From Laguncularia racemosa (Eukaryota; Streptophyta; Magnoliopsida; Myrtales; Combretaceae), in the NCBI GenBank assembly GCA_037954665.1, contig JBBMOL010000140.1, positions 1,426,001 through 1,490,000 of the forward strand: a stretch of 64,000 nucleotides of DNA. The letters are read 5' to 3'. Numbering within the stretch: the first letter of the stretch is position 1; each line of letters begins with the position of its first letter. A program made the translations under genes and the position numbers. Below the pieces are notes generated by a model that did no database searches, was not told the origin of the DNA, and saw only the letters and a program-made list of their open reading frames with translations. Shown one piece after another: positions 36,100 to 46,814 of this stretch.

Positions 36100-36495
36100 T
36101 TTTATTGATCTATCTCTATGCTTCTTGCACTTCATCTAGTGACATAAGATTCAAAACAATTCGCTCATTATCCTTCTAGAATGCATAGGTATCTAAACTA
36201 TCATGCAATACTCTCCTATTAAATAACTACGGTCTACCAAGTAGTATATGTGATGCGCACATAGGAAGAATATCATAGACAATCTCATCATGGTACTTCT
36301 CTCCTATGGTGAATGGAACCTTAGCCCTTTAAGTAACATACAGACTGCCTTGTTCACTCAACTAGTACAATTTATATGACTTAAGGTATGGGGTAGTGAC
36401 TAGTTTCAATTTATTAACTAGAGAAGCAACCACTACATTGGTGCAACTACCACCATCAATAATAAGAGCACAAAGGTTACCGTGGACCCTGTAAG
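36100..36495 (-). pseudogene. Retropepsin-like protease of the chromovirus-like element
   Basis: Read on the minus strand: CALIIDGGSCTNVVVASLV (active-site region, here DGG where DSG or DGG occurs in the group), then VPFTIGEKYHDEIVYDILPM and HILLGRP. One stop lies after SLYVT and another inside the LLGRP-following segment. It directly follows the Gag zinc-knuckle region in the expected order. Confidence 0.7.
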
Positions 36496-36517
36496 AAATA
36501 TGGAATAGGTTCTCCCT

Positions 36518-38296
36518 CTATTCTTCCTCATTAGCAGGAAAAGTAATCATCACCCTGTGCAACACATTGATAGCCAAATACTGATCATTCCCTTTATCTT
36601 CATGTGCCTCAGCATCCGCATCCCCATAATACTCATCTAGCATTGTTGACAAGTCTGTTGGTTCATGCATCTCTTCCTTGTCACCCTTACTCTCCACCTC
36701 CATAACAGTCATCACCCTTTTGTTTGGACATTGAGTAGTCATATGTCTAAAACCCAAACATTTGAAGCATTGGATTTGATGAGTCTTTCCTCTTGACGAA
36801 TCAGCTATTATTTGTTTATTTTTAGTCCCAGCAGCTATCTTCCCTTTCTTAGAAATATTCTTCTCCCCCTTAATATCTGTAGTAGTTAAATTCTTTTCTA
36901 CACTCTTAGGAAATCCCCCTTCATCTACATTTTTACTGTCTGAATCGTATGACTTATTAGAGGATTTATACTTGTTATTCGTCCTTCTATAAAGATTAGA
37001 ATGTCTCTATCTTTCAACCTTCAAAGCTAACTAAACGGCTTCATTAAGGGTGTCATATCGCTGCAACTCCACAATATAAGCAATCTCATACTTTAGGCTT
37101 GATACAAACTGTGCCATTGTCTGTTCAAGTGGCTTAATGGTCCCACATCAAATCATTAGCGATTCAAATTCTTAGGCATACTCGTCCATAGTCTGGCTTC
37201 CCTACCTCAAGGTCTAAAGGTGCATGAATAGCTCATGCTTATAATGCTCTAGAACAAGTCTCTTCCTCATGACCAACTTCGTCTCTTGCTAAGTACGAAT
37301 CTCAGTGTCACCATCTCTCCACCTAGTAGCCATAATGTTCTTCCACCATAAAGCGGCATACCCTATAAACTCAACTGTTGCCAAGCGTACTCGAGTATGG
37401 TCATTGATCTCATAACACTCAAAAAGTCCTTCCACCTTATCTTCCCAATCAAGATAATCCTCTATAGATCCCCTTCTAGCAAATGAAGGCATATGTAATT
37501 TCACATATTCTAAACCCCTAGGTGGTTTGAACTTATGGTTATGACAGAATTCATCTTCAAAATTATCATCTCTTTCTTCTCAGTAAGCATGATAATCTCC
37601 TCCAACTCGCCTTCCCCTATTTCCTCCTATTGCTCCTTCCTTACGAACATCATTAAGGACTACCTAAGGTGGGGGTGCCTGTGGGTTTGCCATTGGCTAT
37701 TAGGTTAATGTCATTTGATCTACTCGCATTGCTAGATTAGCAACAATGGTGGTTAGATCCTATAACTGTTCTTCCAAATTTCTCCTACTACCTATAGCAC
37801 AATGTCCCTAACCTCCTCCTCTAACCTAACTGTTGGCTTCATCCCCAATTCCTTCGTTCACACTATCGTTTAACAAACTTCACTGATTTGTAGTCTCAAC
37901 ACAATAATTCTTAAATCACGATCACATACCGCAACACAACCCTAACGTCAACCTTTATTCAATTCCCAAATCATAATCTTGTAAATCACTATATAACCTA
38001 AATCTTAACCCTTGTTCAATTCCAATTCAAATTCAGTCAACCCAAGACACAAATCATAGCATAAACCGCAATTCGTAACCTTCATTCAATCCCTAAATCA
38101 CAATCACACAAACCACAACACAAACCATGGTATAAACCTTAATTTCATTTGACAATACTCAATTAATCACAACATAAATTATGCAATAATCCTATCTTCA
38201 ATTCACAATCAAGCAATTTAAGGTGCTCACAGTATAAACCCTAATTTTTCATTTCCAGTTCAAGAAATCCCACATTATAACCCTTCTGTCAACCTT
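36518..38296 (-). pseudogene. Gag with CCHC zinc knuckle, chromovirus-like element
   Basis: The Gag core at 37504-37289 reads MPSFARRGSIEDYLDWEDKV and YAALWWKNIMATRW. A zinc knuckle CFKCLGFRHMTTQC (C-x2-C-x4-H-x4-C) is encoded near 36720-36765, followed by an acidic linker. Other stretches are interrupted by stops. This fits nucleic-acid-binding Gag of plant Ty3/gypsy elements. The leader from 37850 to 38296 is repeat-rich and non-coding. Confidence 0.8.
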
Positions 38297-38308
38297 GCTC
38301 TGATACCA
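38297..38308 (-). other. Primer-binding site of the chromovirus-like element (tRNA-iMet type)
   Basis: The minus strand reads TGGTATCAGAGC five bases after the end of LTR-a right copy, the standard initiator-methionine tRNA site. It fixes the element's orientation and its 5' end. Confidence 0.8.
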
Positions 38309-38313
38309 AATTA

Positions 38314-38882
38314 TGATGTGTCTAATCCAAAGTAGAATTAAGCAATTGCAAAAACCAAGCCAATGATTCGCAACAAACAATTTTGAAATCAAACAAATAA
38401 TAATAACAAGATAAGAACCCTAAACCCTTACTAGATATTATACACTAGTAAGAGGACAGTCCTAGCACGAATTTGTTAATATGAAGCACAACAATCCCGA
38501 TACTGCCACTTGCCACAATCCAAAGATTGATAAGAGTATGAGAGAAAAACTTAAGTTTATATATCTCCAAAATATCTAGTTTTGTCCCCTCTTTGTATTC
38601 CCAAAAGTATATAAAGAAGGCAAGGTTCTATTACAAGAAAAATTGGTTCAAAACAAAATAAAAACAACCGGCCTAAATTGTAAGCTATTGGCATTGAGGA
38701 TTTACACTGCTGGCCATTCTTACACTACCAATTCTTCAAGGTTAAGTTGCCAGCTTAACAACATAAGTTGCTAGCTTTTAAAGGTAGCATTCCATGCTTG
38801 TTTTGCATCATTTAGTTTACTCGATTGTCATCCCAAAGCACTAATATATGCATATGCAATTGAGATGACTTAATTCCCATCA
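38314..38882 (-). repeat. LTR-a, right copy (5' LTR of the nested element)
   Basis: It pairs with 33816-34400, with the same TGATGTG...CCCATCA ends and the primer-binding site immediately inside. The two copies differ by scattered substitutions and a few small indels, so the insertion is not recent. It is followed by CAAGA, the right half of the target duplication. Confidence 0.85.
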
Positions 38883-40070
38883 CAAGATGTACAAAGCTAT
38901 AAAGAATCATTATTGGTGGATAAATATGAAATGGGAGATAGCATAAATTGTATTCAAATGCCTAACATGCCAGCAAATCAAGATTGAACACCAAAGACTA
39001 GCTTGTGAGTTACAACCACTTTCTATACTTGAATGGAACTGGGAACATGCAATTATGGACTTTATGATAGCCTTCTTGAGAACCAAATAATAATATGATG
39101 CAATCTAGGTGATTGAGGATAGATTGACCAAGTTTTCCCATTTACTACTAATTAAGGTGGACTACAGATTAGAGAAGTTTGCTCAATTGTATATTAGGAA
39201 GATTGTCAGATTACATGGTGTATTAGCCACTATAACTTCTAATAGGGATACTTAGTTTGTGAGTAGGTTCTAGAAAAGTCTACATCAAGCTTTAGATACT
39301 AAATTATAGTTTAGTACTACTCTTCACCCTCAAATAAATGGGTAGTCTGAAAGAATAATCCAAATTCTAAAAGACTTATTATGAGCACGTACTTTGGACC
39401 ATGGGGATAATTAGAGTGATCACCTACCCTTGGTAGAATTCACATACAATAACAATTATTAGATTACTATTTGAATGGCTTCTTTTGAAGCATTGTATGG
39501 CAGGAAGTGTAGATTTCCCTTACACTAAGATGAAACTGGTGAAGGACAAATAATGGGGATAGAGATAGTGCAAGAAGTTGTAGACATGGTAAAGGTGATA
39601 AGGCAGCGGATTCTGTCAGGCTAAAGTTATTAGAAAAGTTATGCAAATAAATAGCAATGCCCCTTAGAGTTTTAGATGGGTGATAAGGTTTTATTGAAGG
39701 TATCTCCAACTAAAGGGGTAATTAGATTTGGTTTGATAGGAAAGTTAAATCCAAGATATGTGAGTCCATTTGAGATTCTAAAAAGAGTTCGTACTATTAC
39801 TTATAGGTTGGCTTTACCACCAAGCTTGGCTGAGATACATGATGCATTTTATGTATTAATGTTAAGAAAGTTCATATCAAATCTAAACCAAATAGTAGCT
39901 TTGGAGCTTTTAAATGTGCAGCTAGATTTATAATCCATTGAATGACCTATAAGAATAGTTGACACTAAGGAGAAAGAGTTAAGGAGGAGAGTGATTCTTT
40001 ACATCAAAGTACAATGGACAGATTAAACAAAATGGGAAGTGATGTGGGAATTAGAAGAAGATAGCTAACT
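38883..40070 (+). pseudogene. Integrase core and chromodomain-like tail of the Tekay-type element, 3' piece
   Basis: The reading picks up exactly where 33815 stopped, with the zinc-binding CLTCQQ (near 38970), then core blocks IMDFMIAFLRTK, IKVDYRLEKFAQLYI, TSNRDT-FVSRF, GQSERIIQIL and ASFEALYGRKC. The open part at 39676-39933 has the GDKVLLKVSPTKGV and LNPRYVSPFEIL region. VDTKEKELRRRVI and VQWTD-TKWEVMWELEED near 39960-40066 match the chromodomain tail of Tekay-group elements. Multiple stops occur, and the second catalytic aspartate position reads Asn. Confidence 0.85.
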
Positions 40071-40090
40071 TTTGAGGATAAAATTTTTTA

Positions 40091-40103
40091 TAAGGGGGAA
40101 GAA
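40091..40103 (+). other. Polypurine tract of the Tekay-type element
   Basis: TAAGGGGGAAGAA immediately precedes the LTR start TGTAAATTCATG at 40104, the normal position of the plus-strand primer. It supports plus orientation and the LTR boundary. Confidence 0.75.
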
Positions 40104-41959
40104 TGTAAATTCATGTTTATATATATATTAAATAACTAATATAAAATAAAACCAAGGCTAAATAAGTAAATAATTAAAATGTATGAGGGCAAATTGGTCT
40201 TTTCATATTACTCGCTTCACCTAATGCCTCTTCCTTTTCCCTCATTTGCACAGTTGCAACCTAAGAAACACTTCCAAAGACCCATAGGTGACCTAAAGGA
40301 TAACAACGAAACCAATCCAAATTCATCAGGTAAGAGTAATAATCATCAAGATTATTCATTCTGATGATAGATTAGTGGATATATAAACAAATTTGTTGAC
40401 ACATTATTAGGGAGCAAAACAAGAGCAAAGTGGAACGGGCATAGGAACAGGCGAATTGAGGATTTGAATCACTAATGAAATCAGGTAAGTACAAAATTTC
40501 TTATAATGTATTGGGATTAACATAAGTATTAATCAATTAGACTTAAAAATTTAGGAATTAAGCTTAGGAACAAATTGGAGGAAGGGAAAAAGAATTTTGT
40601 GATAAACAATATTGTATACAATCAGAAATGTACCTATCCATGTAAAAACACGAATGTGTATAAATAGGTATACTAACAAAGGACACGCTTGTGTACTTAG
40701 GTAGGTCAAATTATAAAATTCATAGAAAGTTACATAGCAAAATACACAACCATATACTAGGCATGTTGAAATGATAATTTACATAAAAAAGATACATAAC
40801 CACTAGCACAGCTATATTCTCAACTGTGTTCCTCTGCACAACCTCTTACATGACCGTGTTGTCTATGAACACTTTCCATTTGATTTTATTTTGTTATATT
40901 ACAATTTTAAATTACAAATTACGTACAAACATCAGGGAATGGAAATTATATAGTTAGAATATAATTAACCAATTAGTAAACCTAGATTAATTTTAGAATA
41001 GAACTGAATTTAATCTTTTATACTTAACAAGTTTATATCCTTTTCCTAGCGACATAAAAGATAATAGTAAGAACACTTCTCTAGGTATGTGTTTACCTTG
41101 TCTATTGCTTGTGTTTGATAACATAGTTCATTTAATGAAATTAAATGTTATTCAACTAAAATGTGTATGTTGCTTGTGCTTGGCTTCGCCTAAAAGCTCG
41201 TAGTGGCAGATCTCTAGGGGGCACCTTGATGATTGAAATGTTGTGTTATCCCTAGTAGAGTCATGTATCAAAATGATCTGAGGTAGATTAGGGTTAAAAG
41301 GGGCCTACAATGATAGTTCCTACCTTAGGATTATATTATGTAAATATTATGTGTAACGGGATCATGAGTGTCCTTATATTAAATGTGGATTAAGTAAACA
41401 TAAATAATATGATGACTTGATGTGTATTATTGTTGCATTTACGTTTGTTAATATTATTGTTCATGTGGTAAACGTATGTTCGTGTGGTACTCATGTATTG
41501 AGCTTAGGCTCAATCAACTTATTTTTCAATTACAAGTAAATATGATGAAAATATTGATTACAATGAAAATAAAAACACAGTTGGCTATTATTAGGATGAA
41601 TATGGAAGAGAAAACCATTATTATATTGATGAGGCATAATGTAAAAGTTGATGAAGATTTCTTTAATAGAATTTTAGAATGATGATTGGAGAATTTGAAG
41701 ATAGTTGTTAGACTTTTACTTATGTTGATAAATATTTATCTTAGTTCAGGATTTGAGTTTAATGTAATTGTCTTAGAAAATGATGATTGGAATGATTCAT
41801 ATGAGAGTCATTCTTTTCTATTATCGAAGTTATATTGGTATGAATATATAGTGGAGATGGACAGGTTTGAATTTGTAATGGAGAATTAGAGCCTTAGCAT
41901 ATTATAACTCAATAGGGACACGTGACGGGTTGTAGTGCTCAAGGTTCTAAGGCATTACA
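40104..41959 (+). repeat. 3' LTR of the Tekay-type element (1,856 bp)
   Basis: It starts TGTAAATTC after a polypurine tract and ends GGCATTACA. Its second half is repeated at 1-1013. Short open frames inside are not conserved in the other copy. Stress-type CATG/GTG-rich motifs like those in the other LTRs occur at 40610-40860. Confidence 0.8.
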
Positions 41960-41960
41960 A

Positions 41961-42180
41961 TAACTAAGTTTTGTTAGTATCAAAATTCTCCAAACCACCA
42001 ACATGGGTTTGGAAAATCCTACATTGAGTCGAAAAGAAGGATCAGAAAAGTTTCGCTAATCTTGCTCCATTAATAATTTAGAGACTAGTGTTGGTTGTAG
42101 TATCTTCTTACAATAGAGTAGGAATTAAATGCTTTTAGCGAAAACATGCTAATATCACATTTGATATGTAGAAATAACTT
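41961..42180. repeat. Inverted relative of the BAHD leader-intron segment
   Basis: Sequence next to the Tekay LTR (TTTGGAAAATCC, GAGTCGAAAAGAAGGATC, AAACATGCTAATAT) matches the reverse complement of 6890-7035, with about 80 extra bases in the middle. It is either a small mobile element or part of the duplicated BAHD neighbourhood in opposite orientation. Confidence 0.55.
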
Positions 42181-44190
42181 AGAATGGAATGGAATTAAGA
42201 GTGGATTAACATGCCCATTGTTATATTTGAAAATATTTATGAAATCGTTAATTTCATTCATGTATTATCATGAAATTTATATAAAATATATATATATACT
42301 CTCAAATCATGGATAAATTCATTTGATGCAGTTTTTTTTTTCTTTCTTTTTTTTATAATTGAACCTAAATTCGGTTCATGATTTTTTCAAACTAAAAAAA
42401 AAAACCTTCAATCAAATTTGAATTGTTTTTACATATGTTATTAATTTTTTTTTTATAGATAAGTCAATGAGTTATAGAAAATTATATTTAATTTATTATT
42501 ATTTCTCCGATATCACTCACTATCTTCGATACCCATTTGATATATTTAATGAGATTTTATTATTTCTCTTAAGGTAATTATAATTTATATATCAATTAAT
42601 AAGCAAAAATACAAAATAAAAAAAGTAGTAAGTTACTTGTTAAAAACCAAATAAGAAGAAGAATTGAATAAATAATATTGGAACCTCATTTTTAGTCCTA
42701 CATTCTCTATATTTTCATCACAATTTTTTTCTTCCTTTTCACTAATCAATTTGGTTTGAAACGATTTGATTCAATTCATAATTTTTTCAAGCCTAAAAAA
42801 AGATTCAAACGTAATTTATGATTCGGTTTAATTTGATTTAGTCCAGTTTGCAGTTCAATTGGTTTTTTGCCAAACCCTAATAGAAAATATCTTTTAAATG
42901 TCAATTTTTGCATTAAAGCTATTTTTGCTTAAGTAACAAGGTTTAGATAACAAAGGTCACACAACATCACATGTTTTCAAAAAAAAAAAAAAAAATTCAT
43001 TCATTGATATACGCTATATATTATGTATATATGATGTATAAATATGAATAGTATTTTGACATACAAGATAGGAAAATTCAAAGTTAGCAAAACAATTTTG
43101 GGGGGTGGGTTGGGGGGGTGGTTGGGGGTGTTGGCTCGAGTACAAGGTCACGTGGGTATTATGTGCAAACGCACTACATGTGACCTAATGAGGAAGTGAG
43201 ACGTCTGAGGATGATCACGGGGGGGTGTGATTGAGACGAGAGGAGGAGTAATCAGTCTTAAATAAAGCCCAACTCTACGATGATAGGTGTATAATTTGTA
43301 AGATAAATGTGGGTAAGTGATAATTCGAGTCTCTTGGAGAAAATCCAGCAAAGTAACTACACTTTTTCCAAAAATTCCCTTTTTAGTCAAGAGGCATGAG
43401 GTATTTGTAGTGTTTGGTTATAAATCCCATCCATCGGATGGCGATGGCAATCAACAGTTCCTAGCAAATGAGGCGTCATATGGGCTTTGTATGGGTTTAG
43501 GCCCACTGAAGGCCTTTAGTGAGTATGTGTATGAGTTTTATTTAAGAAAAGTTGGATCGGACAGGCCGATCCGATGGGCCCTACTCCAAGCCCACCATGT
43601 CAAATCTCCCTTAATCATCCATAACATAGACTTTACTCTTTAAACCCTATCACCTCGATCCAAAAAGTCAAATCCATTAAAATAATAGGGCGTAAGCCCA
43701 TGAATTAAATTCAATACCCCTATATTTTGCCCCCTAACCAAAGTCCTTTAGAAGAAGTCGAAGGGGTTCGGGTATTAAATAAGCCTTTCTAATGGCTATG
43801 AAATTGCTCATCGCATGTGTGCTTGTGGAATAGCTATACTATTGCCACATACACGTCTTGCATGATTTATATTATATGTTGATCAATTTCGTGATCTCAA
43901 GAATTGGTATTGTCCATCTAAGCTTTATTTTTTATTTTTTAATTAATTTTTTTAGCAACATTAAGCCATTTTGGTCGTAACATTATGCACTAGTACAACC
44001 TCAGAGGCGCTTTACATGCAAGATTTAATTCAGCCGCTGATGTGGAATGAGATGTTTGTTGGATTAGAATTTTTTTGTTATTGATATGAACTCTTGTGAA
44101 CTATATATCGATGAGGTAAGGTTGTTCCCTAAACCAAGGCTTCAATTTCAAGTAGGTTAATCTATTCGAACACCATCTCTTCGAATGCAT
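42181..44190. other. Intergenic, AT-rich, no gene found
   Basis: It contains MITE-like GGTTCATGATTTTTTCAAA and TTTGGTTTGAAACG stretches (42370-42890), an A-run at 42980, a G-rich tract at 43100-43127 and unexplained mixed sequence at 43140-43900. A few 80-110-codon frames exist on both strands but overlap each other and show no domain or codon bias I can defend. Confidence 0.4.
43100..43127 (+). other. G-rich tract fitting a G-quadruplex pattern
   Basis: G6-T-G3-TT-G7-TGGTT-G5 gives four runs of at least three Gs with loops of 1, 2 and 5 bases. It lies in non-coding DNA. Confidence 0.6.
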
Positions 44191-44194
44191 CAAA

Positions 44195-44460
44195 ATCTTT
44201 CATTCTGATTTTTCGAATCTTCTATAACTGATATAGATATCCCCATATCTATATTTTTCTAGTCTACGATTGTAATCTCTTTTTATCAAATATATATATA
44301 TTCTTTTTTTTTTTTTTTGATCTCTATAATTGGTATAAATATCCCCATATCTATATCTTTCAATTCCACAATATATATATATTCTGATTTTTTTTTTATC
44401 TTCTATAATTGGTATAAATATCCCCATATCTATATCTTTCAATTCCACTATTACTATCTC
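44195..44460 (+). repeat. Tandem repeat, three imperfect units of about 85-115 bp
   Basis: Each unit has TCT(C/T)TATAA(T/C)TG(A/G)TATA, then TATCCCCATATCTATAT and an AT-dinucleotide run. Units start near 44215, 44320 and 44400. The AT and T runs differ in length between units. Confidence 0.75.
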
Positions 44461-44552
44461 TTCTTGCTAGATATATATATATATATATGTACATAAGTTG
44501 CCAAACGATTGAGCACAAATTGATCAAGAGGTATAAATTGATCTATAGGCTC

Positions 44553-44774
44553 GTACCTCTGTATCCTTGAGTTCTAAGGAGACAGGAACCAAAGTCTGGT
44601 GGATGATTTGTAGCTCTGTGATCAGAGCGTGATTAGCGGCCTAGTAATCGCTCCTTAGGGGTGGTTGTACCTCCGTGTCCTTGAGTTCTAAGGAGACAGG
44701 AACTAAAGTCTGGTGGATGATTTGCAGCTCTGCGATCAGAGTGTGATTAGCGGCCTAGTAATCGCTCCTTAGGG
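44553..44774 (+). repeat. Tandem duplication, 114-bp unit (two copies)
   Basis: Copy 1 (44553-44666) and copy 2 (44667-44774) are about 95% identical. Both begin GTACCTC and include CTTGAGTTCTAAGGAGACAG and AGCGGCCTAGTAATCGCTCC. The high identity suggests a younger event than the surrounding repeats. There is no open frame. Confidence 0.9.
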
Positions 44775-45317
44775 TTTGCTAAGGGCTGTAGAGGATCGTT
44801 CTCGGTTGGGTTTGCCAAGTCGGGTTAGTCGTAGAGTCGTTTGACAGACTCAAAACTCTTTTTTTTTTTGGTATACTATCTTATGTGTTGACTCCCTTTT
44901 TCTTTTTTTTTTTCTTTTTTTCTATCTAGTTGTAGCGTGATCTCGCTCCAGCGATTGGAAATACAACTTTCAGCAATTGGAAGTACAATCTTGTTCCAGT
45001 AATTGACAATCTCGTAGAATCGTCACTTCTCCAATTGTCATTGTGTTTTAGCATCCTTTGCCGCAAGTTTTAGTTTCAGTAACTGGAATTGCAACGCGCT
45101 CTCTCCTCAATTGCAGGTAAGGTCCTTCAATCTTAGGAATAATGTGAATGACATGCTTCATGGAAATTCTTGTGTCCTTATTATTCTTGACGGTTTTACT
45201 CTCCTTGTTTATCGAATTAGCAAAGTTATTTGAATCCAATTTGTGTGTACGGTTTTGCAATGTATTATGCTCATCAACAAACTTTTAAATTATCCTTGAA
45301 ACTACCACGTAGGCAAG

Positions 45318-46616
45318 CCCTCATCATAGAGAACAGATGATGAAGTCATGTCTATATACGAGTCATGGCTCGTTAAACATGGCAAAAATTAAATCGCTTT
45401 AGGAGAGAAAGAAAAACGTTTCTAGATTTATAAGGATAACCTTAGGTTTATAGATGAACATAATAATTTTGAAGATCGGACCTATAAGGTTGGTCTGAAC
45501 CAGTTTGCCGACTTGACCGATGAGGAGTACCGGTCTATGTATTTAGGTACCAGGATGAATTCCAACAGGAGGTTAGTTTAGGGTAGAAGGAGTGAGCGGT
45601 ACATGCCACGCGCCGGCGAGGAGCTGCCAGATTCCGTCGATTGGAGGAAGGAAGGTCTTGTAGTTGATGTAAAGGATCAAGGAAGCTGTGGGAGTTGCTG
45701 GGCTTTCTCCATGATTGCTGCTATGGAAGGAATAAAAAAGATAGTTACGGGCGATTTGATCTCGCTCTTAGAGCAAAAGCTTATAGATTGTGATACCACT
45801 TACAATGAAGGATGCAATGGGGGTCTCATGGACTATGCCTTTGAGTTCATTATCAACAATGGGGGCATTGACACCGAAGAAGACTATCCCTACACAGCTA
45901 AAGATGGAAGATGTGATCAATACAAGAAAAACACAATAGTTGTCTCCATTGATAGCTGTGTGGATGTTCCCCCAAATGATGAGAAAGCATTGCAAAAGGC
46001 AGTTGCTAATCAACCCGTCAGTGTTGCCACTGATGCTGGTAGTAGGGAGTTTCAGTTCTATGATTCGAGAGTATTTTCCAAGAAATGTGGAACAGCTTTG
46101 GACCATGGTGTTACTGCTATTGGGTGTGGCTCAGAAGACGGCATGGAGTACTGGATTATGAAGAACTCATGGGGTGCTAGCTGGGGAGAGAGTGGTTACA
46201 CCATAATGGCTCGTAACATTGCCAACACTGCGACCAGGAAATGTGGAATTGCTATAGAGGCCTCTTACCCCATCAAGAAGGGCCAGAACCCTCCCAATCC
46301 TGGTCCTTCTCCTCCATCTCCGGTAAAGCCACCAACCCAATGCGATACTTACTACTCGTGTCCTGAGAGCAACACCTGCTGCTGTATCTATGAGTACGAA
46401 AACTATTGCTTTACATGGAGATGCTATCCACCGGAAGGAGCTACCTGCTGTGATGATCATTATAGTTGCTATCCTCATGATTACTCTATCCGCAATGTCA
46501 ATGAAGGAACTTGTCTAATGAGCAAGAATAATCCTCTTAGGGTTAAGGCATTGAAACGTACCCCTGCCAAGTTCCACTGGGCATTTGGAAGCAGCGGCAA
46601 GAGGAGCAATGCCTAA
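45318..46616 (+). pseudogene. RD21-type papain-like cysteine protease with granulin domain, intronless pseudogene
   Basis: Homology begins near 45318 in the prodomain (RTDDEVMSIYESWLVKHGK) and runs through the I29 inhibitor region (YKDNLRFIDEHN, YKVGLNQFADLTDEEYRS), mature protease, proline-rich linker and C-terminal granulin domain to a stop at 46614-46616. In-frame stops lie at 45327, 45390, 45423 and 45579. No signal peptide exon is visible. From 45603 a 337-codon frame stays open, and the triad is preserved (Cys in GSCGSCWAFS, His in LDHGVTAIG, Asn in YWIMKNSWG). Granulin cysteines are altered: CCP-type pairs read RCYPPE and YSCYPHDYSIR. Plant RD21 genes normally contain several introns; this 1.3-kb copy has none, which suggests a processed copy. 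Such proteases act in the vacuole and endomembrane system; this one is unlikely to be made as a working zymogen. Confidence 0.88.
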
Positions 46617-46814
46617 GGTAATAGTTACGGTATTTGAGCATTCAATGAAGATTCGCTGGGGATGATTAAATCATTGCAGTATTTTCACTCAACTCTTTCG
46701 AATTCGTTAACTTTGTTGTGCTTCCAGCTTAAACTCTCAAGTTGTCACTTGAGCTATGACTGGGAGAAGATGGCTGGAGTCTGCCACAATTCGCTATTGC
46801 TTAGTCCTAGTACA
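46617..46814 (+). other. Possible 3'-UTR remnant of the protease relic
   Basis: About 200 bp of mixed-composition DNA separates the protease stop from the first base that aligns to a retrotransposon pol tail (GATAGGAATCAAAATCC). No poly(A) tract is visible. It may be copied 3' UTR or unrelated filler. Confidence 0.3.

Noticed and set aside
44195..44774. Regular repeats that might suggest a CRISPR-like array
   Set aside because: Units are adjacent tandem copies with no unique spacers, in a plant nuclear context.
45768..46478. Minus-strand frames of 103-112 codons inside the protease relic
   Set aside because: They lie antisense to the protease, which has unambiguous motifs on the plus strand.
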